Part shown: positions 52,873 through 61,660 of the stretch, one piece after another
Layout of the letters: each line of letters opens with the position of its first letter
Numbering within the stretch: position 1 is the first letter of the stretch
Assembly: GCA_963807305.1 (NCBI GenBank)
Contig: CAWEBN010000005.1
Span: forward strand, 682,001 to 746,000
Source of the DNA: JAOPZW01 sp963807305
Lineage (GTDB): Bacteria > Actinomycetota > Thermoleophilia > Solirubrobacterales > Solirubrobacteraceae
Direction: 5' to 3'
Length of the DNA: 64,000 nt
Notes under the pieces: generated by a model
What the model was told of the DNA's origin: nothing
Database searches by the model: none
Seen by the model: the letters and a program-made list of their open reading frames with translations, nothing else
Program-made: the position numbers and the translations under genes

Positions 52873-53922
52873 ATGCTCCCCGGTGCCCTCCGGGTCCCGA
52901 TCGTGCAGGCGCCGCTGGCCGGCGGCGCGTCGACGCCCGCGCTCACCGCGGCCGTCGTGGGGGCCGGCGGCTTCGGCTTCGTCGCCGCCGGCTACAAGAC
53001 GCCCGACGCGGTGCGCGACGACATCCGCGCCACCCGCGAGCTGGCTACCGGGCCGTTCGGCGTCAACCTCTTCGTGCCGGGCCACGCGACCGAGCGGCCC
53101 CGCTACGAGCGCTACATCGAGGCGCTGCGCGACGAGGCCGGGCGTCAGGGCGTCGCGCTCGGGGAGGCGCGTTTCGAGGACGACGCGTGGGACGCGAAGG
53201 TCGGGCTGCTCGAGTCCGATCCGGTGGCCGCCGTCTCCTTCACCTTCGGCTGCCCGCCCGCGGAGGTGGTCGCGCGCCTGCAGGCCGCCGGCAGCAGCGT
53301 GTGGGTCACGGTGACCGACGTCGCCGAGGCCCAGGCCGCGGCGGAGGCCGGCGCTGACGCCCTCATCATGCAGGGCATCGAGGCCGGCGGGCACCGCGCG
53401 TCGTTCGTCGATGCCGAGGGCGCCGGCGACTACGGCCTGCTGGCGCTGCTCCAACTCGTGGGGGCGCACGTCGACCTGCCGCTCGTCGCCTCGGGCGCGA
53501 TCGCCTCGGGCGGCGCGCTGGCGGCCGTCCTGTCCGCCGGTGCCCAGGCCGCGCAGATCGGCACGGCCTTCATGCGCTGCCCGGAGGCGGGGACCGCGCC
53601 CGCGCACCGGGCGGCGCTCGCCGCCGACACGCCGACGCGCCTGACGCGCGCCTTCACCGGCCGCCAGGCCCGTGGCATCGTCAACCGCTTCCTGCGCGAG
53701 CACTCGGCCGACGCCCCGCCGGCCTACCCCGAGATCCACCACGTGACCGCGCCGCTGCGCGCGGCCGGACGCGCGGCCGGCGACGCGGACATGATCAACC
53801 TGTGGGCGGGCCAGACCCATGAGCTCGCCCGCGAGGTCCCGGCCGCGGAGATCGTCGCCGCCCTGGCGGCGGAAGCGCGCGAACGCCTGGACGCCGCTCG
53901 CCGCGCGCTCGAGCGGCCCTAG
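52873..53922 (+). CDS. nitronate monooxygenase family flavoprotein
   Basis: A 349-residue TIM-barrel FMN enzyme (NMO/2-nitropropane dioxygenase family). VQAPLAGGASTPALTAAVVG, QGIEAGGHRASF with the catalytic His region and LVASGAIASGGALAAVLSAGAQAAQIGTAF in the C-terminal FMN site are visible. It oxidises nitronates to aldehydes, protecting from propionate-3-nitronate in other bacteria. The start is 7 bp after clpX, so it may be co-transcribed although functionally unrelated. Confidence 0.88.
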   Translation: MLPGALRVPIVQAPLAGGASTPALTAAVVGAGGFGFVAAGYKTPDAVRDDIRATRELATGPFGVNLFVPGHATERPRYERYIEALRDEAGRQGVALGEARFEDDAWDAKVGLLESDPVAAVSFTFGCPPAEVVARLQAAGSSVWVTVTDVAEAQAAAEAGADALIMQGIEAGGHRASFVDAEGAGDYGLLALLQLVGAHVDLPLVASGAIASGGALAAVLSAGAQAAQIGTAFMRCPEAGTAPAHRAALAADTPTRLTRAFTGRQARGIVNRFLREHSADAPPAYPEIHHVTAPLRAAGRAAGDADMINLWAGQTHELAREVPAAEIVAALAAEARERLDAARRALERP

Positions 53923-54725
53923 CTGTCGGACCGCAGGCGCAAGATCGCTTCGAGCTCGTCGATGTCGCCGAGGTCCTTCGACCGGCCGGCCGCGGTCTTC
54001 ATGGCGATGAGATCCTCGACCGAAGCGACGCGGACCTCGAATCCGCCGACGTCGTAGCGATCGGCGTGCCCCCGCAGCACGTCATAGCGTGGGGCGCCCG
54101 AGGGCGCATGCAACAAGTCCAGATCGCCGGCCGTGGTCGCCAGCGTGAGGACCTCGACGCGCTCGAGCGCCGCGGCGTCGGGCACGAACGGGACTCGTTC
54201 GGGCACCCCGCGCAGCCTTGCCTTCAGGCCGACCAGCGCTGAGCCGAGTGCCCCGAGGTTGTGGGGATCGCTCGCGAAGCAGATGTCGAGGTCGAACGTG
54301 TTGCGAGCGGATCCGTGCAGGACCGCCGCCATGCCGCCGATGGCGACGAAGTCCACCCGCCCGTCCACCAGTTCGCGGAGCAGGCGGGTGAGATCGAACT
54401 CAGCGTGGGGGGTGCTGACACGGCGCGCCCCCTGTGTCAGGCGCATCAGGTTCTGCTGTGAAGCCTGGAACGCGGCGATGCGCTCGGCCGGTGTGAGCGC
54501 GAGCCGTTCCCGCAGCTGCGTTTCGTCGACGGCGTCGAGGCGTCGCAGTTCGAGCCGGTGGCCGGTCGCTCGCAACAGGCGTTCGAGCGTCGCGGCCGTG
54601 GGGTTCGAGCCGGCGCGCTCGAGGCGCGCGACCTCCGCCTGGCTGTGGCCCGCACGCTCGCCGAGCTGCGCCTGGGTGAGATTGGCGCGCCGGCGGGCGG
54701 AGCGCAGGAGGGTGGAAGCAGCCAT
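53919..54725 (-). CDS. XRE helix-turn-helix fused to a MNT/AbiEii-like nucleotidyltransferase
   Basis: A 268-residue protein. Residues 5-70 are an XRE-type HTH (RRRANLTQAQLGERAGHSQ). The second half has VDFVAIGGMAAVLHGSARNT followed by FDLDI, the GG-x-A-x-HG-x-R-T-x-D-x-D pattern of minimal nucleotidyltransferases. This joins a DNA-binding antitoxin-type module with a toxin-type nucleotidyltransferase in one chain. Start ATG 54725 (ATG 54743 is an alternative). The upstream 36 bp carry repeats suited to autoregulation. No partner gene lies nearby, so a self-contained regulator or defence element is possible. The 4-bp convergent overlap with the upstream gene supports the end. Confidence 0.7.
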   Translation of the reverse strand: MAASTLLRSARRRANLTQAQLGERAGHSQAEVARLERAGSNPTAATLERLLRATGHRLELRRLDAVDETQLRERLALTPAERIAAFQASQQNLMRLTQGARRVSTPHAEFDLTRLLRELVDGRVDFVAIGGMAAVLHGSARNTFDLDICFASDPHNLGALGSALVGLKARLRGVPERVPFVPDAAALERVEVLTLATTAGDLDLLHAPSGAPRYDVLRGHADRYDVGGFEVRVASVEDLIAMKTAAGRSKDLGDIDELEAILRLRSDS

Positions 54726-54740
54726 CTCCGCAGAAAATAT

Positions 54741-54776
54741 CATGTACGCCATATGGCATAAATGACATGTACGTCG
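54741..54776. promoter_or_regulatory. repeat-rich promoter of the XRE-nucleotidyltransferase gene
   Basis: CATGTACG occurs at 54741-54748 and again at 54766-54773, with the perfect palindrome GCCATATGGC at 54748-54757 between. It is the most AT-rich stretch for kilobases. An XRE protein is encoded directly downstream, so autoregulation is likely. Confidence 0.45.
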
Positions 54777-54777
54777 A

Positions 54778-55302
54778 TCAGTAGCCGTAGCTGCTCTTCC
54801 CGCCGGCCGGCTGGGCGGCCTTCGAGCTCGAGGCGCCGGCGCCGCCGGCCTTGAGCACGAACCACTGGCCGCCCACGCCCTCGCCATTGGCGTCGGCCTT
54901 CGACGCGTCACCGGCGTAGCGATACAGCGGATGGCCGTCGTAGGTCAGCTGGAGCTTGCCGCCGTCGGGACGCTTGACCGTCGCGACGTGCTTGGGCAGG
55001 CCCGAGGCCGTGCTGGCGAGGGCGGGCGGCCAGGTCCCGACGCACGCGCCCGTGCAGACGGGAAGCCCCTGGGCCTCCGCCGTGAAGCGGTAAAGCGTGC
55101 GACCCTGTGCGTCGACGATGACGCTGCCGACCTTGGCCTTCTTCGCGCTGGCCACCACACCGGCTGGCGCGGTACCCATGCCCGCGGAGCCGCTCGCGCC
55201 CGAGCCGGCGGTATTCGAGCCGCCGCCGTACGACGAGCCCGAGCCGCACGCGGCGAGCACGGCCGAGGCGGCCAGGAGGGCAAGGAGCGCGGTGATCCTC
55301 AT
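54778..55302 (-). CDS. secreted-repeat lipoprotein (COG4315-like)
   Basis: A 174-residue lipoprotein. The signal ends in the lipobox LAAC at about 16-19, then a Gly/Ser linker, then two related beta segments (SVIVDAQGRTLYRFTAEAQG and GKLQLTYDGHPLYRYAGDAS) that are the secreted-repeat pattern, with a CTGACVGTWPPAL pair of cysteines. Such proteins are of unknown function, often electron-transfer or envelope-linked. Start ATG 55302. Confidence 0.85.
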   Translation of the reverse strand: MRITALLALLAASAVLAACGSGSSYGGGSNTAGSGASGSAGMGTAPAGVVASAKKAKVGSVIVDAQGRTLYRFTAEAQGLPVCTGACVGTWPPALASTASGLPKHVATVKRPDGGKLQLTYDGHPLYRYAGDASKADANGEGVGGQWFVLKAGGAGASSSKAAQPAGGKSSYGY

Positions 55303-55386
55303 GCCCCTAAGGACGCCGCCACCGCCGGAAAGTTTCCTGTCGACGGGCGTGCGTGTCGGACAGCACACGCCGGGTAGAGCCTGATC

Positions 55387-55650
55387 ATGCTGCGCCGCCT
55401 CGTCCCCTGGCTGATCCTCTTCGAGGTCCTGCGCGCGACGCGCGACCACTGGGACCGCCTGGATCCGAACGACCGCGCGCGGGTCTCCGATCTCATGCGC
55501 CGCACCCACGGCAATCCGCGCAACCTCACCGAAGCCGACCGCCGCGAGCTGCGCGACCTGAGCCGCCGGATGCGCCTCAAGCGCCTGGGCCTCTCGGTCG
55601 GCTCGGCCGCCGTCATCGGGCGCCGGCGCCACCGGCGCCGGGGGCGCTAG
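55387..55650 (+). CDS. small conserved hypothetical protein, 87 residues, paralog A
   Basis: A basic helical protein (MLRRLVPWLILFEVLRATRD) with an N-terminal hydrophobic stretch. It shares PW-x-hydrophobic-EV...TR-HW-RL and NLT...RRELR-L motifs with the next gene, also 87 residues. The pair looks like a tandem duplication. Function unknown. It precedes valS, as the next gene does. Confidence 0.65.
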   Translation: MLRRLVPWLILFEVLRATRDHWDRLDPNDRARVSDLMRRTHGNPRNLTEADRRELRDLSRRMRLKRLGLSVGSAAVIGRRRHRRRGR

Positions 55651-55661
55651 CCTCGTTTGCG

Positions 55662-55925
55662 GTGTCCCGCCTGCCCGCACGTCGCGCGATCCCATGGGCC
55701 GTCCTGCTCGAGGTCATGGTCGTCACGCGTGAGCACTGGGAGCGCCTGACCCCTGGCGAGCGCGCGCACCTGACCGCCCTGCTGCGCAAGTCGCGCGCGC
55801 GGCCGGGCAACCTGACCCCCGGCGAGCGCCGCGACGTGCGCCGGCTGGCGGCCAAGCTCGACCTGCCCGCGCTCGGGCGCAACCTCGCCCCGGTGGCGCA
55901 GCGTCTGCGCCTCCGTCCGCGCTGA
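55662..55925 (+). CDS. small conserved hypothetical protein, 87 residues, paralog B
   Basis: GTG 55662 opens a frame (MSRLPARRAIPWAVLLEVMV) matching paralog A over the whole length: PWAVLLEVMVVTREHWERL, and GNLTPGERRDVRRL. Twelve bases separate the two genes. The second copy is slightly more basic. Conservation in two copies shows the frames are coding, although the role is unknown. Confidence 0.6.
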   Translation: MSRLPARRAIPWAVLLEVMVVTREHWERLTPGERAHLTALLRKSRARPGNLTPGERRDVRRLAAKLDLPALGRNLAPVAQRLRLRPR

Positions 55926-55950
55926 TCCGCTGCGTAGACTCTCGCGCCCG

Positions 55951-58482
55951 ATGACCAGCCTGCAGGACCGCACCCGCTTCGAGCCCTCCGAGGTCGAGCC
56001 TCGGATCGTCGACCGCTGGCTGGCGTCGCGCCTGTACCACCCCGATCCCGAGGGGACGGCGCAGGAGAACTACTCGATCGCGATCCCGCCGCCGAACGTC
56101 ACCGGCGTGCTGCACATGGGCCACGCGCTCAACGGCTCCATCCAGGACACGCTCATCCGCTACCAGCGCATGCGCGGGCGTCGCGCGAAGTGGATCCTCG
56201 GCACCGACCACGCCGGGATCGCGACCCAGAAGCAGGTCGAGCGCCTGCTCAAGGACGAGGGCACGAGCCGCGAGGAGCTCGGGCGCGGGGCGTTCGTCGA
56301 GCGCGTCTGGCAGTGGCGCGAGCAGTACGGCGGCACGATCATCGAGCAGTTCAAGCGCCTTGGGGCCACCGTGGACTACGAGGACGAGCGCTTCACACTC
56401 GACGAGCGCTACGTCAGGGCGGTCATGAAGGTCTTCGTCGACCTCTACGACAAGGGCCTGATCTACCGCGACCACTACCTCGTCAACTGGGACCCGGGGT
56501 CGCGCTCGGCCATCTCCGACCTCGAGGTCGAGGACCGCGAGGTCACCGACGAGCTCTTCCACATCGCCTACCCACTCGCCGACGGCGACGGCGAGATCGT
56601 GGTCGCCACCGTGCGCCCGGAGACGATGCTGGCCGACACGGCGGTGGCGGTCCACCCCGATGACGAGCGCTATCGCCGGCTCGTCGGCGCGACCGCGGTG
56701 CTGCCGCTCGTCGGGCGCCACCTGACGATCATCGCCGACGACTACGTCAAGACCGATTTCGGCACGGGCGCCCTGAAGATCACGCCCGGCCACGACCCCA
56801 ACGACTTCGAGATCGGCCGCCGCCACGAGCTCGACGAGGTCTCGGTCATCGGCGAGGACGGGCGCATGACGGCCGAGGCGGGGCCCGACTACGCCGGCTT
56901 CACGGTGCAGCAGGCACGCGACAAGGTCGTCGCCGCGCTCGAGGCGCAGGGCCTCATCCGCCACCGCGAGCCCTACACCCACACCGTCCCGTTCAGCCAC
57001 CGCTCGGGCGAGCGCATCGAGCCGCTCATCTCGCTGCAGTGGTTCATGGCGATGGACGACCTGGCCGCGCCGGCGATCGCGGCCGTCGAGGACGGTCGGA
57101 TCCGGATCCGGCCCGAGTCGCAGTCGCGCCGCTACCTGGAGTGGCTGGGCAACATCCGCCCGTGGTGCGTCTCGCGCCAACTGTGGTGGGGCCACCAGAT
57201 CCCGGTCTGGTACCGCGAGGACGAGGAGACCTACGTCGGCCTCGAGCCGCCGGACGGCGCCGGCTGGGAGCGCGATCCCGACGTGCTCGACACCTGGTTC
57301 TCCTCGGCGCTGTGGCCGTTCGCGACGCTCGGCTGGCCGGAGCAGACCGACGAGCTGCGCGCCTTCTACCCGACCGACGTGCTCTCGACCGCGCGCGACA
57401 TCCTCTTCCTGTGGGTCGCGCGGATGGTGATGATGGGCCTCGAGTTCACCGGCGACGTGCCCTTCACCGACGTCTACGTGCACTCGGTCATCCAGGCCCC
57501 CGACGGGCGGCGGATGAGCAAGTCGCTGGGGACGGGCATCGACCCGCTCGACGAGATCGACGCGCACGGCGCCGATGCCGTCCGCTTCGGGCTGTTGGCG
57601 ATGTCGAGCACCCAGGACGTGCGCTACTCCTCCGAGAAGGTGCGCCAGGGCCAGGCGCTGGCCAACAAGCTCTTCAACGCCGCGCGCTACGTGCTCGGCA
57701 ACGTGGTGGCCTCGACCGAGCCCGAGGCGCGGCCGACGACGATCCAGGACCGCTGGATCCTCAGCCGCCTGCAGGAGGCCAAGGCGCAGTTCGACGCGAA
57801 CCTCGCCGCCTTCGACTTCGCCAAGGCCTCGCTCGGCCTGTACGACTTCGTCTACGGCGAGCTGTGCGACTGGTACCTCGAGTTCAACAAAGGACGGGAG
57901 TACGACGACGATCTCTCGGCGACGATGCTCCACGTCCTGCGCGAGACGCTGCTGCTCGCGCACCCGGTCATCCCGTTCGTGACCGAGGAGCTGTGGTCGC
58001 ACGTGCCGAGCGCCGAAGACCTGCTGGCCACACAGCGGGCCACCAGGCCCGACGCGGCGCTGCGTGACCCCGACGCCGAGGCGCGCGTGGGGGCCGTCAT
58101 CGCCGCGGTCTCCGCGCTGCGCTCGTGGCGCGACGACGCGGGCGTCAAGCCAGGCCGGATGCTGCCCGCGCGCCTGGACGGGCTCGACGGCGACGCCGAC
58201 CTCGTGGCGCGGATGGCGCGACTGGACCTCGCGGGCGACGGCGAGCTGACGGCGACCGTGCCCTTCGCGGGCGGCGCGGCCGAGATCCGCGCCGGGGCGC
58301 TGGTCGACCCCGCCGAGGAGGAGCGCAAGCGCGCCGCCGAGCGCGAGCGGCTGCAGGGCGAGGTCGCGCGCGCCGAGTCCAAGCTGGCCAACGAGGGCTT
58401 CGTGTCCAAGGCGCCCGAGCACCTGGTCAGCGCCGAGCGCGAGAAGCTCGATCGATTGCGACGGGAGCTCGAGCAGCTGTGA
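55951..58482 (+). CDS. valS: valyl-tRNA synthetase
   Basis: An 843-residue class I synthetase. The HMGH form of the HIGH motif is at 55-58 (PPPNVTGVLHMGHAL) and the KMSKS equivalent MSKS at 522-525. The editing CP1 domain (VATVRPETMLADTAVAVHP) and a C-terminal coiled coil (after 800, EEERKRAAERERLQGEVAR) are intact. Start ATG 55951. It ends with a GTGA overlap with folC. Confidence 0.97.
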   Translation: MTSLQDRTRFEPSEVEPRIVDRWLASRLYHPDPEGTAQENYSIAIPPPNVTGVLHMGHALNGSIQDTLIRYQRMRGRRAKWILGTDHAGIATQKQVERLLKDEGTSREELGRGAFVERVWQWREQYGGTIIEQFKRLGATVDYEDERFTLDERYVRAVMKVFVDLYDKGLIYRDHYLVNWDPGSRSAISDLEVEDREVTDELFHIAYPLADGDGEIVVATVRPETMLADTAVAVHPDDERYRRLVGATAVLPLVGRHLTIIADDYVKTDFGTGALKITPGHDPNDFEIGRRHELDEVSVIGEDGRMTAEAGPDYAGFTVQQARDKVVAALEAQGLIRHREPYTHTVPFSHRSGERIEPLISLQWFMAMDDLAAPAIAAVEDGRIRIRPESQSRRYLEWLGNIRPWCVSRQLWWGHQIPVWYREDEETYVGLEPPDGAGWERDPDVLDTWFSSALWPFATLGWPEQTDELRAFYPTDVLSTARDILFLWVARMVMMGLEFTGDVPFTDVYVHSVIQAPDGRRMSKSLGTGIDPLDEIDAHGADAVRFGLLAMSSTQDVRYSSEKVRQGQALANKLFNAARYVLGNVVASTEPEARPTTIQDRWILSRLQEAKAQFDANLAAFDFAKASLGLYDFVYGELCDWYLEFNKGREYDDDLSATMLHVLRETLLLAHPVIPFVTEELWSHVPSAEDLLATQRATRPDAALRDPDAEARVGAVIAAVSALRSWRDDAGVKPGRMLPARLDGLDGDADLVARMARLDLAGDGELTATVPFAGGAAEIRAGALVDPAEEERKRAAERERLQGEVARAESKLANEGFVSKAPEHLVSAEREKLDRLRRELEQL

Positions 58483-59726
58483 CCCTCGCCGAGGCCGAGC
58501 GCTATCTGCTGAGCCTCGAGCTGTTCGGCATGCGCTTCGGCCTGGACCGGATGCGCCGGCTGATGACCGTCCTGGGCTCGCCGCAGGAGCGCTACGAGAC
58601 GGTCCACGTCGTGGGCACGAACGGCAAGTCGTCGACGGCGCGCATGACGGCGGCGATCCTGCGCCGCCACGGCCTGCGCACCGGCACCTATCTGTCGCCG
58701 CACCTCGTGTCGTTCACCGAGCGCGTGCGCATCGACGACGAGGACGCCTCGCCCGATCGCTTCGCCGCGGCCGTCGAGCGCGCCCGTCACGCGGCCGAGA
58801 TGGTCGACCGCACGCTGGGGCCCGACGACGGCGTCACGCAGTTCGAGGCGCTCACGGCGGCCGCCTTCGACGAGCTGGCGGGCGCCGGGGTGCAGGTCGC
58901 CGTCATCGAAGCCGGCCTCGGCGGGCGCTACGACGCGACCAACGTCATCCCCTCGCGGGTGCAGGTGCTGACGAACGTCGGCCTGGAGCACACGCGCTGG
59001 CTGGGGCCCACGGTGGCCGACATCGCGCGCGAGAAGCTCGACGTCGTGCAGGCCGGCGGCATTCTGGTGACGGGCGACGACCTGCACCCCGACGCGCTGG
59101 CGCTGGCGCAGCGCACGTGCGCGGAGCGCGGGGCGCGCCTGGTCGTGGCGGACATGAGCGCGATCCCCTCCACTCTCGAGGTGCTGGCCCGCGGCGCCTA
59201 CCAGCGGCGCAACTTCGCGGTCGCGCGCGCGGCCGCCGAGGCCTACCTCGGGGCGCTGGACAAGGACGCCGTGCACGCCGCGGCGGCCTCGACGCTGGTC
59301 CCGGGCCGCTTCGAGGTCGTCGACACCCGGCCGGACACCGTCCTCGACGGCGCACACAATCCCGGCGGCATGATCGCGCTGGCCGAGGCGCTGCGCGGCT
59401 TCCTCGACGGCAGGCGCCTGGTGGCCTGCATCTCGATCCTCGACGACAAGGACGCCGCCGGCATGCTGCGCGAGCTGCTGCCGTTGTGCGACGAGGTCAT
59501 CTGCACCGCGAGCGCCAACCCGCGTGCGCTGCCGCCGGGCACGCTGCAGTCGCTGTGCGGCCAGCTCGACGGCCCGCCCGCGCGCACGGTGCGCGACCCG
59601 CGCCGCGCGCTGGAGGAGGCGCGGTCCGCCGCCGGGCCCGACGGCGTCGCGCTGGCCACCGGCACCATCTACCTGATCGCCGATGTGCTGCGGCCCGAAG
59701 GAGCCGAGCGCCGGAGCACGCTGTGA
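58479..59726 (+). CDS. folC: folylpolyglutamate synthase / dihydrofolate synthase
   Basis: A 415-residue Mur-ligase-like ATPase that adds glutamates to folates. The P-loop is VHVVGTNGKSSTARM and the second motif VIEAGLGGRYDATNVI. It starts at GTG 58479 overlapping the valS stop (GTGA). The family has dual DHFS/FPGS activity in many bacteria; which applies here cannot be told. Polyglutamylated folate would also serve the methyl-transfer pathway at 23 kb. Confidence 0.93.
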   Translation: MTLAEAERYLLSLELFGMRFGLDRMRRLMTVLGSPQERYETVHVVGTNGKSSTARMTAAILRRHGLRTGTYLSPHLVSFTERVRIDDEDASPDRFAAAVERARHAAEMVDRTLGPDDGVTQFEALTAAAFDELAGAGVQVAVIEAGLGGRYDATNVIPSRVQVLTNVGLEHTRWLGPTVADIAREKLDVVQAGGILVTGDDLHPDALALAQRTCAERGARLVVADMSAIPSTLEVLARGAYQRRNFAVARAAAEAYLGALDKDAVHAAAASTLVPGRFEVVDTRPDTVLDGAHNPGGMIALAEALRGFLDGRRLVACISILDDKDAAGMLRELLPLCDEVICTASANPRALPPGTLQSLCGQLDGPPARTVRDPRRALEEARSAAGPDGVALATGTIYLIADVLRPEGAERRSTL

Positions 59727-59780
59727 CGGCGCGCCGGTGCTCACCCGTCGCAAGCGGCGAGGTCCAGAGGAGCCGTCGCG

Positions 59781-59897
59781 ATGAACGATGACGGCCCCTC
59801 CGTGCCCGCGATGATCGCCGCCGTGGCGGTCATCGTGGCGCTCGTGATCCTCGTGTTCTTCGCGCTCGGATACGGATTCGGTCGCCTGTTCCTGTGA
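59781..59897 (+). CDS. single-span membrane microprotein, 38 residues
   Basis: ATG 59781 follows GAGGAG at 10 bp and encodes MNDDGPSVPAMIAAVAVIVA then a continuous hydrophobic helix and a GYGFGRLFL end. Composition (acidic N-terminus, one helix, small C-tail) is typical of a membrane microprotein, type II or type I. It lies in a gap of 229 bp between folC and the zinc-ribbon gene. No homolog recognised. Confidence 0.5.
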   Translation: MNDDGPSVPAMIAAVAVIVALVILVFFALGYGFGRLFL

Positions 59898-59955
59898 TCC
59901 GGGTACACCCCGCTGCCGGATTCCCCCGCCGGTTGGTCTAGCCTTTCCACGAGCC

Positions 59956-60510
59956 ATGCTGCCCATCGGCCTCTTCGGCATCACCAACGATGGCCTCAAC
60001 ACGGCCGTCAAGCTGTTGATCCTCGTCCTCGTGGTCGTGTGGCTGGCGCTCGTCTACTACACGTACGCGGACGCGCGCCGGCGGATCGGCGATCCCATGC
60101 TGGTCGCGTGCGCGACGGCGGCCTCGCTGTTCCCGTTCGTCGGGACGGTCGTCTACATGATCGTGCGCCCGCCCGAGTACCTCGAGGACGTGCGCGAGCG
60201 CGAGCTCGAGATGCAGGCGGCCGAGGCGCGGCTGCACTCGCTCAACTTCTTCCTGTGCCCGCATTGCGACACGGAGGTCGAGCGTGACTTCCTGCGCTGC
60301 CCGAGCTGCATGCGCAAGCTCAAGGACCCGTGCGCCAACTGCGCCAAGCCGCTGGACCCGTCGTGGCGCATCTGCCCGTACTGCGAGGCCGAGATCCCGG
60401 GCGTGACGCCCGCCCCGCGCAGCCGCAGGCGCCGCCGGCGCTCGAGTGGCGCGGACGAGATCGAGCTCGAGCCCGAGGCGACGGCGTCCTTCGAGGCGCC
60501 CCCGCAATAG
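59956..60510 (+). CDS. membrane protein with zinc-ribbon cysteines
   Basis: A 184-residue protein with two N-terminal helices (LLILVLVVVWLALVYYTYAD and MLVACATAASLFPFVGTVVY), then CPHCDTEVERDFLRCPSC and CANCAKPLDPSWRICPYC, giving eight cysteines as two zinc ribbons. The basic segment RSRRRRRRSS follows. Conserved Thermoleophilia-type gene location beside ndk. Role unknown. ATG 59956. Confidence 0.8.
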   Translation: MLPIGLFGITNDGLNTAVKLLILVLVVVWLALVYYTYADARRRIGDPMLVACATAASLFPFVGTVVYMIVRPPEYLEDVRERELEMQAAEARLHSLNFFLCPHCDTEVERDFLRCPSCMRKLKDPCANCAKPLDPSWRICPYCEAEIPGVTPAPRSRRRRRRSSGADEIELEPEATASFEAPPQ

Positions 60511-60530
60511 ACCCGAAGGAGACCTCCCCA

Positions 60531-60938
60531 ATGGACCGGACCCTCATCCTGGTCAAGCCGGACGCGTTCGCGCGCGGGCTGACCGGCGAGATCATCGCCC
60601 GCTTCGAGCGCAAGGGCCTGCGCATCGTGGCCCTGCAGCACATGGTCCTCACCGTGGACACGGCCCAGACGCACTACGGCGAGCACGAAGGCAAGCCCTT
60701 CTTCGGCGAGCTCGTCGAGTTCATCACCTCCGGGCCGCTCGTGGCGATGGTCCTCGAGGGCTACGAGGCGGTCGTGGCGGCGCGCCAGGTCATCGGCGCC
60801 ACCAACCCGCTCGAGGCCGCCCCGGGCTCGATCCGTGGCGACTTCGCCCTCGAGATCGGCAAGAACATGGTCCACGGCTCGGACTCCAACGAGTCGGCCG
60901 CGCGCGAGGCGGCGCTCTTCTTCCCCGGCCTCTCCTAG
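60531..60938 (+). CDS. ndk: nucleoside diphosphate kinase
   Basis: A 135-residue kinase that balances NTP and NDP pools. The catalytic phosphohistidine is His115 in NMVHGSDSNESAAREAALFF. MDRTLILVKPDAFARGLTGE is the N-terminal signature. ATG 60531 follows GAAGGAGA. Length is usual. Confidence 0.97.
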   Translation: MDRTLILVKPDAFARGLTGEIIARFERKGLRIVALQHMVLTVDTAQTHYGEHEGKPFFGELVEFITSGPLVAMVLEGYEAVVAARQVIGATNPLEAAPGSIRGDFALEIGKNMVHGSDSNESAAREAALFFPGLS

Positions 60939-60948
60939 CTCGGCGCCG

Positions 60949-61509
60949 TTGACGCTCGTCCTGGCCAGCCGCTCGCCCCAGCGGCGCGCGATCCTGCGGC
61001 AGCTCGGAGTCGAGTTCGTCGAGCGCCCGGTCGACGTCGTCGAGGAGGACGACGGCGTGCCGGAGGCCGTCGCGGGCGAGAACGCCCTGCGCAAGGCGGT
61101 CGCGGCCGGCGCGGGGGAGGGCGAGATCGTGCTCGGGGTCGACACGCTCGTCGCGACCGAGCTCGAGATCTGGGGCAAGCCGCCCAATGCCGCCGCGGCG
61201 GCCGAGACGCTGCGCCGGCTCTCCGGACGCACCCACCGCGTGGTCAGCGGGGTCGCGCTGCTGCGGGCGACGGGCGACGTCCAGGCGGCCACCACCAGCA
61301 CCGAGGTCACCTTCCGCACGCTCGACGACGCGCTCCTCGAGTGGTACGTCGCGTGCGGCGAGTGGGAGGGCCGCGCCGGCGGCTACGCCATCCAGGGCCG
61401 CGGCGCCGCCCTGATCGAGCGCATCGACGGCGACTACCTCAACGTCGTCGGATTGCCCGTGGCGACGCTGATCGCGCTGTGGCCTGGCCTGCTGGACCTC
61501 TCCTCGTGA
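60949..61509 (+). CDS. maf: Maf-like nucleotide pyrophosphatase
   Basis: A 186-residue Maf/HAM1-like phosphatase that hydrolyses non-canonical or standard dNTPs. SRSPQRRAILRQLG is the substrate-binding opening, then VLGVDTLVATE with the metal-binding Asp and the GGYAIQGRGAALIERIDGDY block. The TTG at 60949, 10 bp after ndk, fits the alignment; no earlier ATG is available. It sits in the usual ndk-maf-mreB order. Confidence 0.9.
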   Translation: MTLVLASRSPQRRAILRQLGVEFVERPVDVVEEDDGVPEAVAGENALRKAVAAGAGEGEIVLGVDTLVATELEIWGKPPNAAAAAETLRRLSGRTHRVVSGVALLRATGDVQAATTSTEVTFRTLDDALLEWYVACGEWEGRAGGYAIQGRGAALIERIDGDYLNVVGLPVATLIALWPGLLDLSS

Positions 61510-61524
61510 CCGCCGGCCGCAAGG

Positions 61525-61544
61525 GCGCTTTGCAGCGCATTTTG
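61525..61544 (+). terminator. intrinsic terminator after maf
   Basis: GCGCT (61525-61529) pairs with AGCGC (61534-61538) around TTGC, followed by ATTTTG. A short stem with a T run, in the gap between maf and mreB. It suggests mreBCD is a separate transcript. Confidence 0.45.
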
Positions 61545-61660
61545 CGGCCCGCGGGCGCGGAGTAAGCGGCGGGCTCTCCGATACACTGGCCCGAGCGCGG
61601 CCGCCGGTGCCCTCCCCCTCAGTGGGCGAGCAGCCCTGTGCGCCCGCGCCCCTCTCTCAC

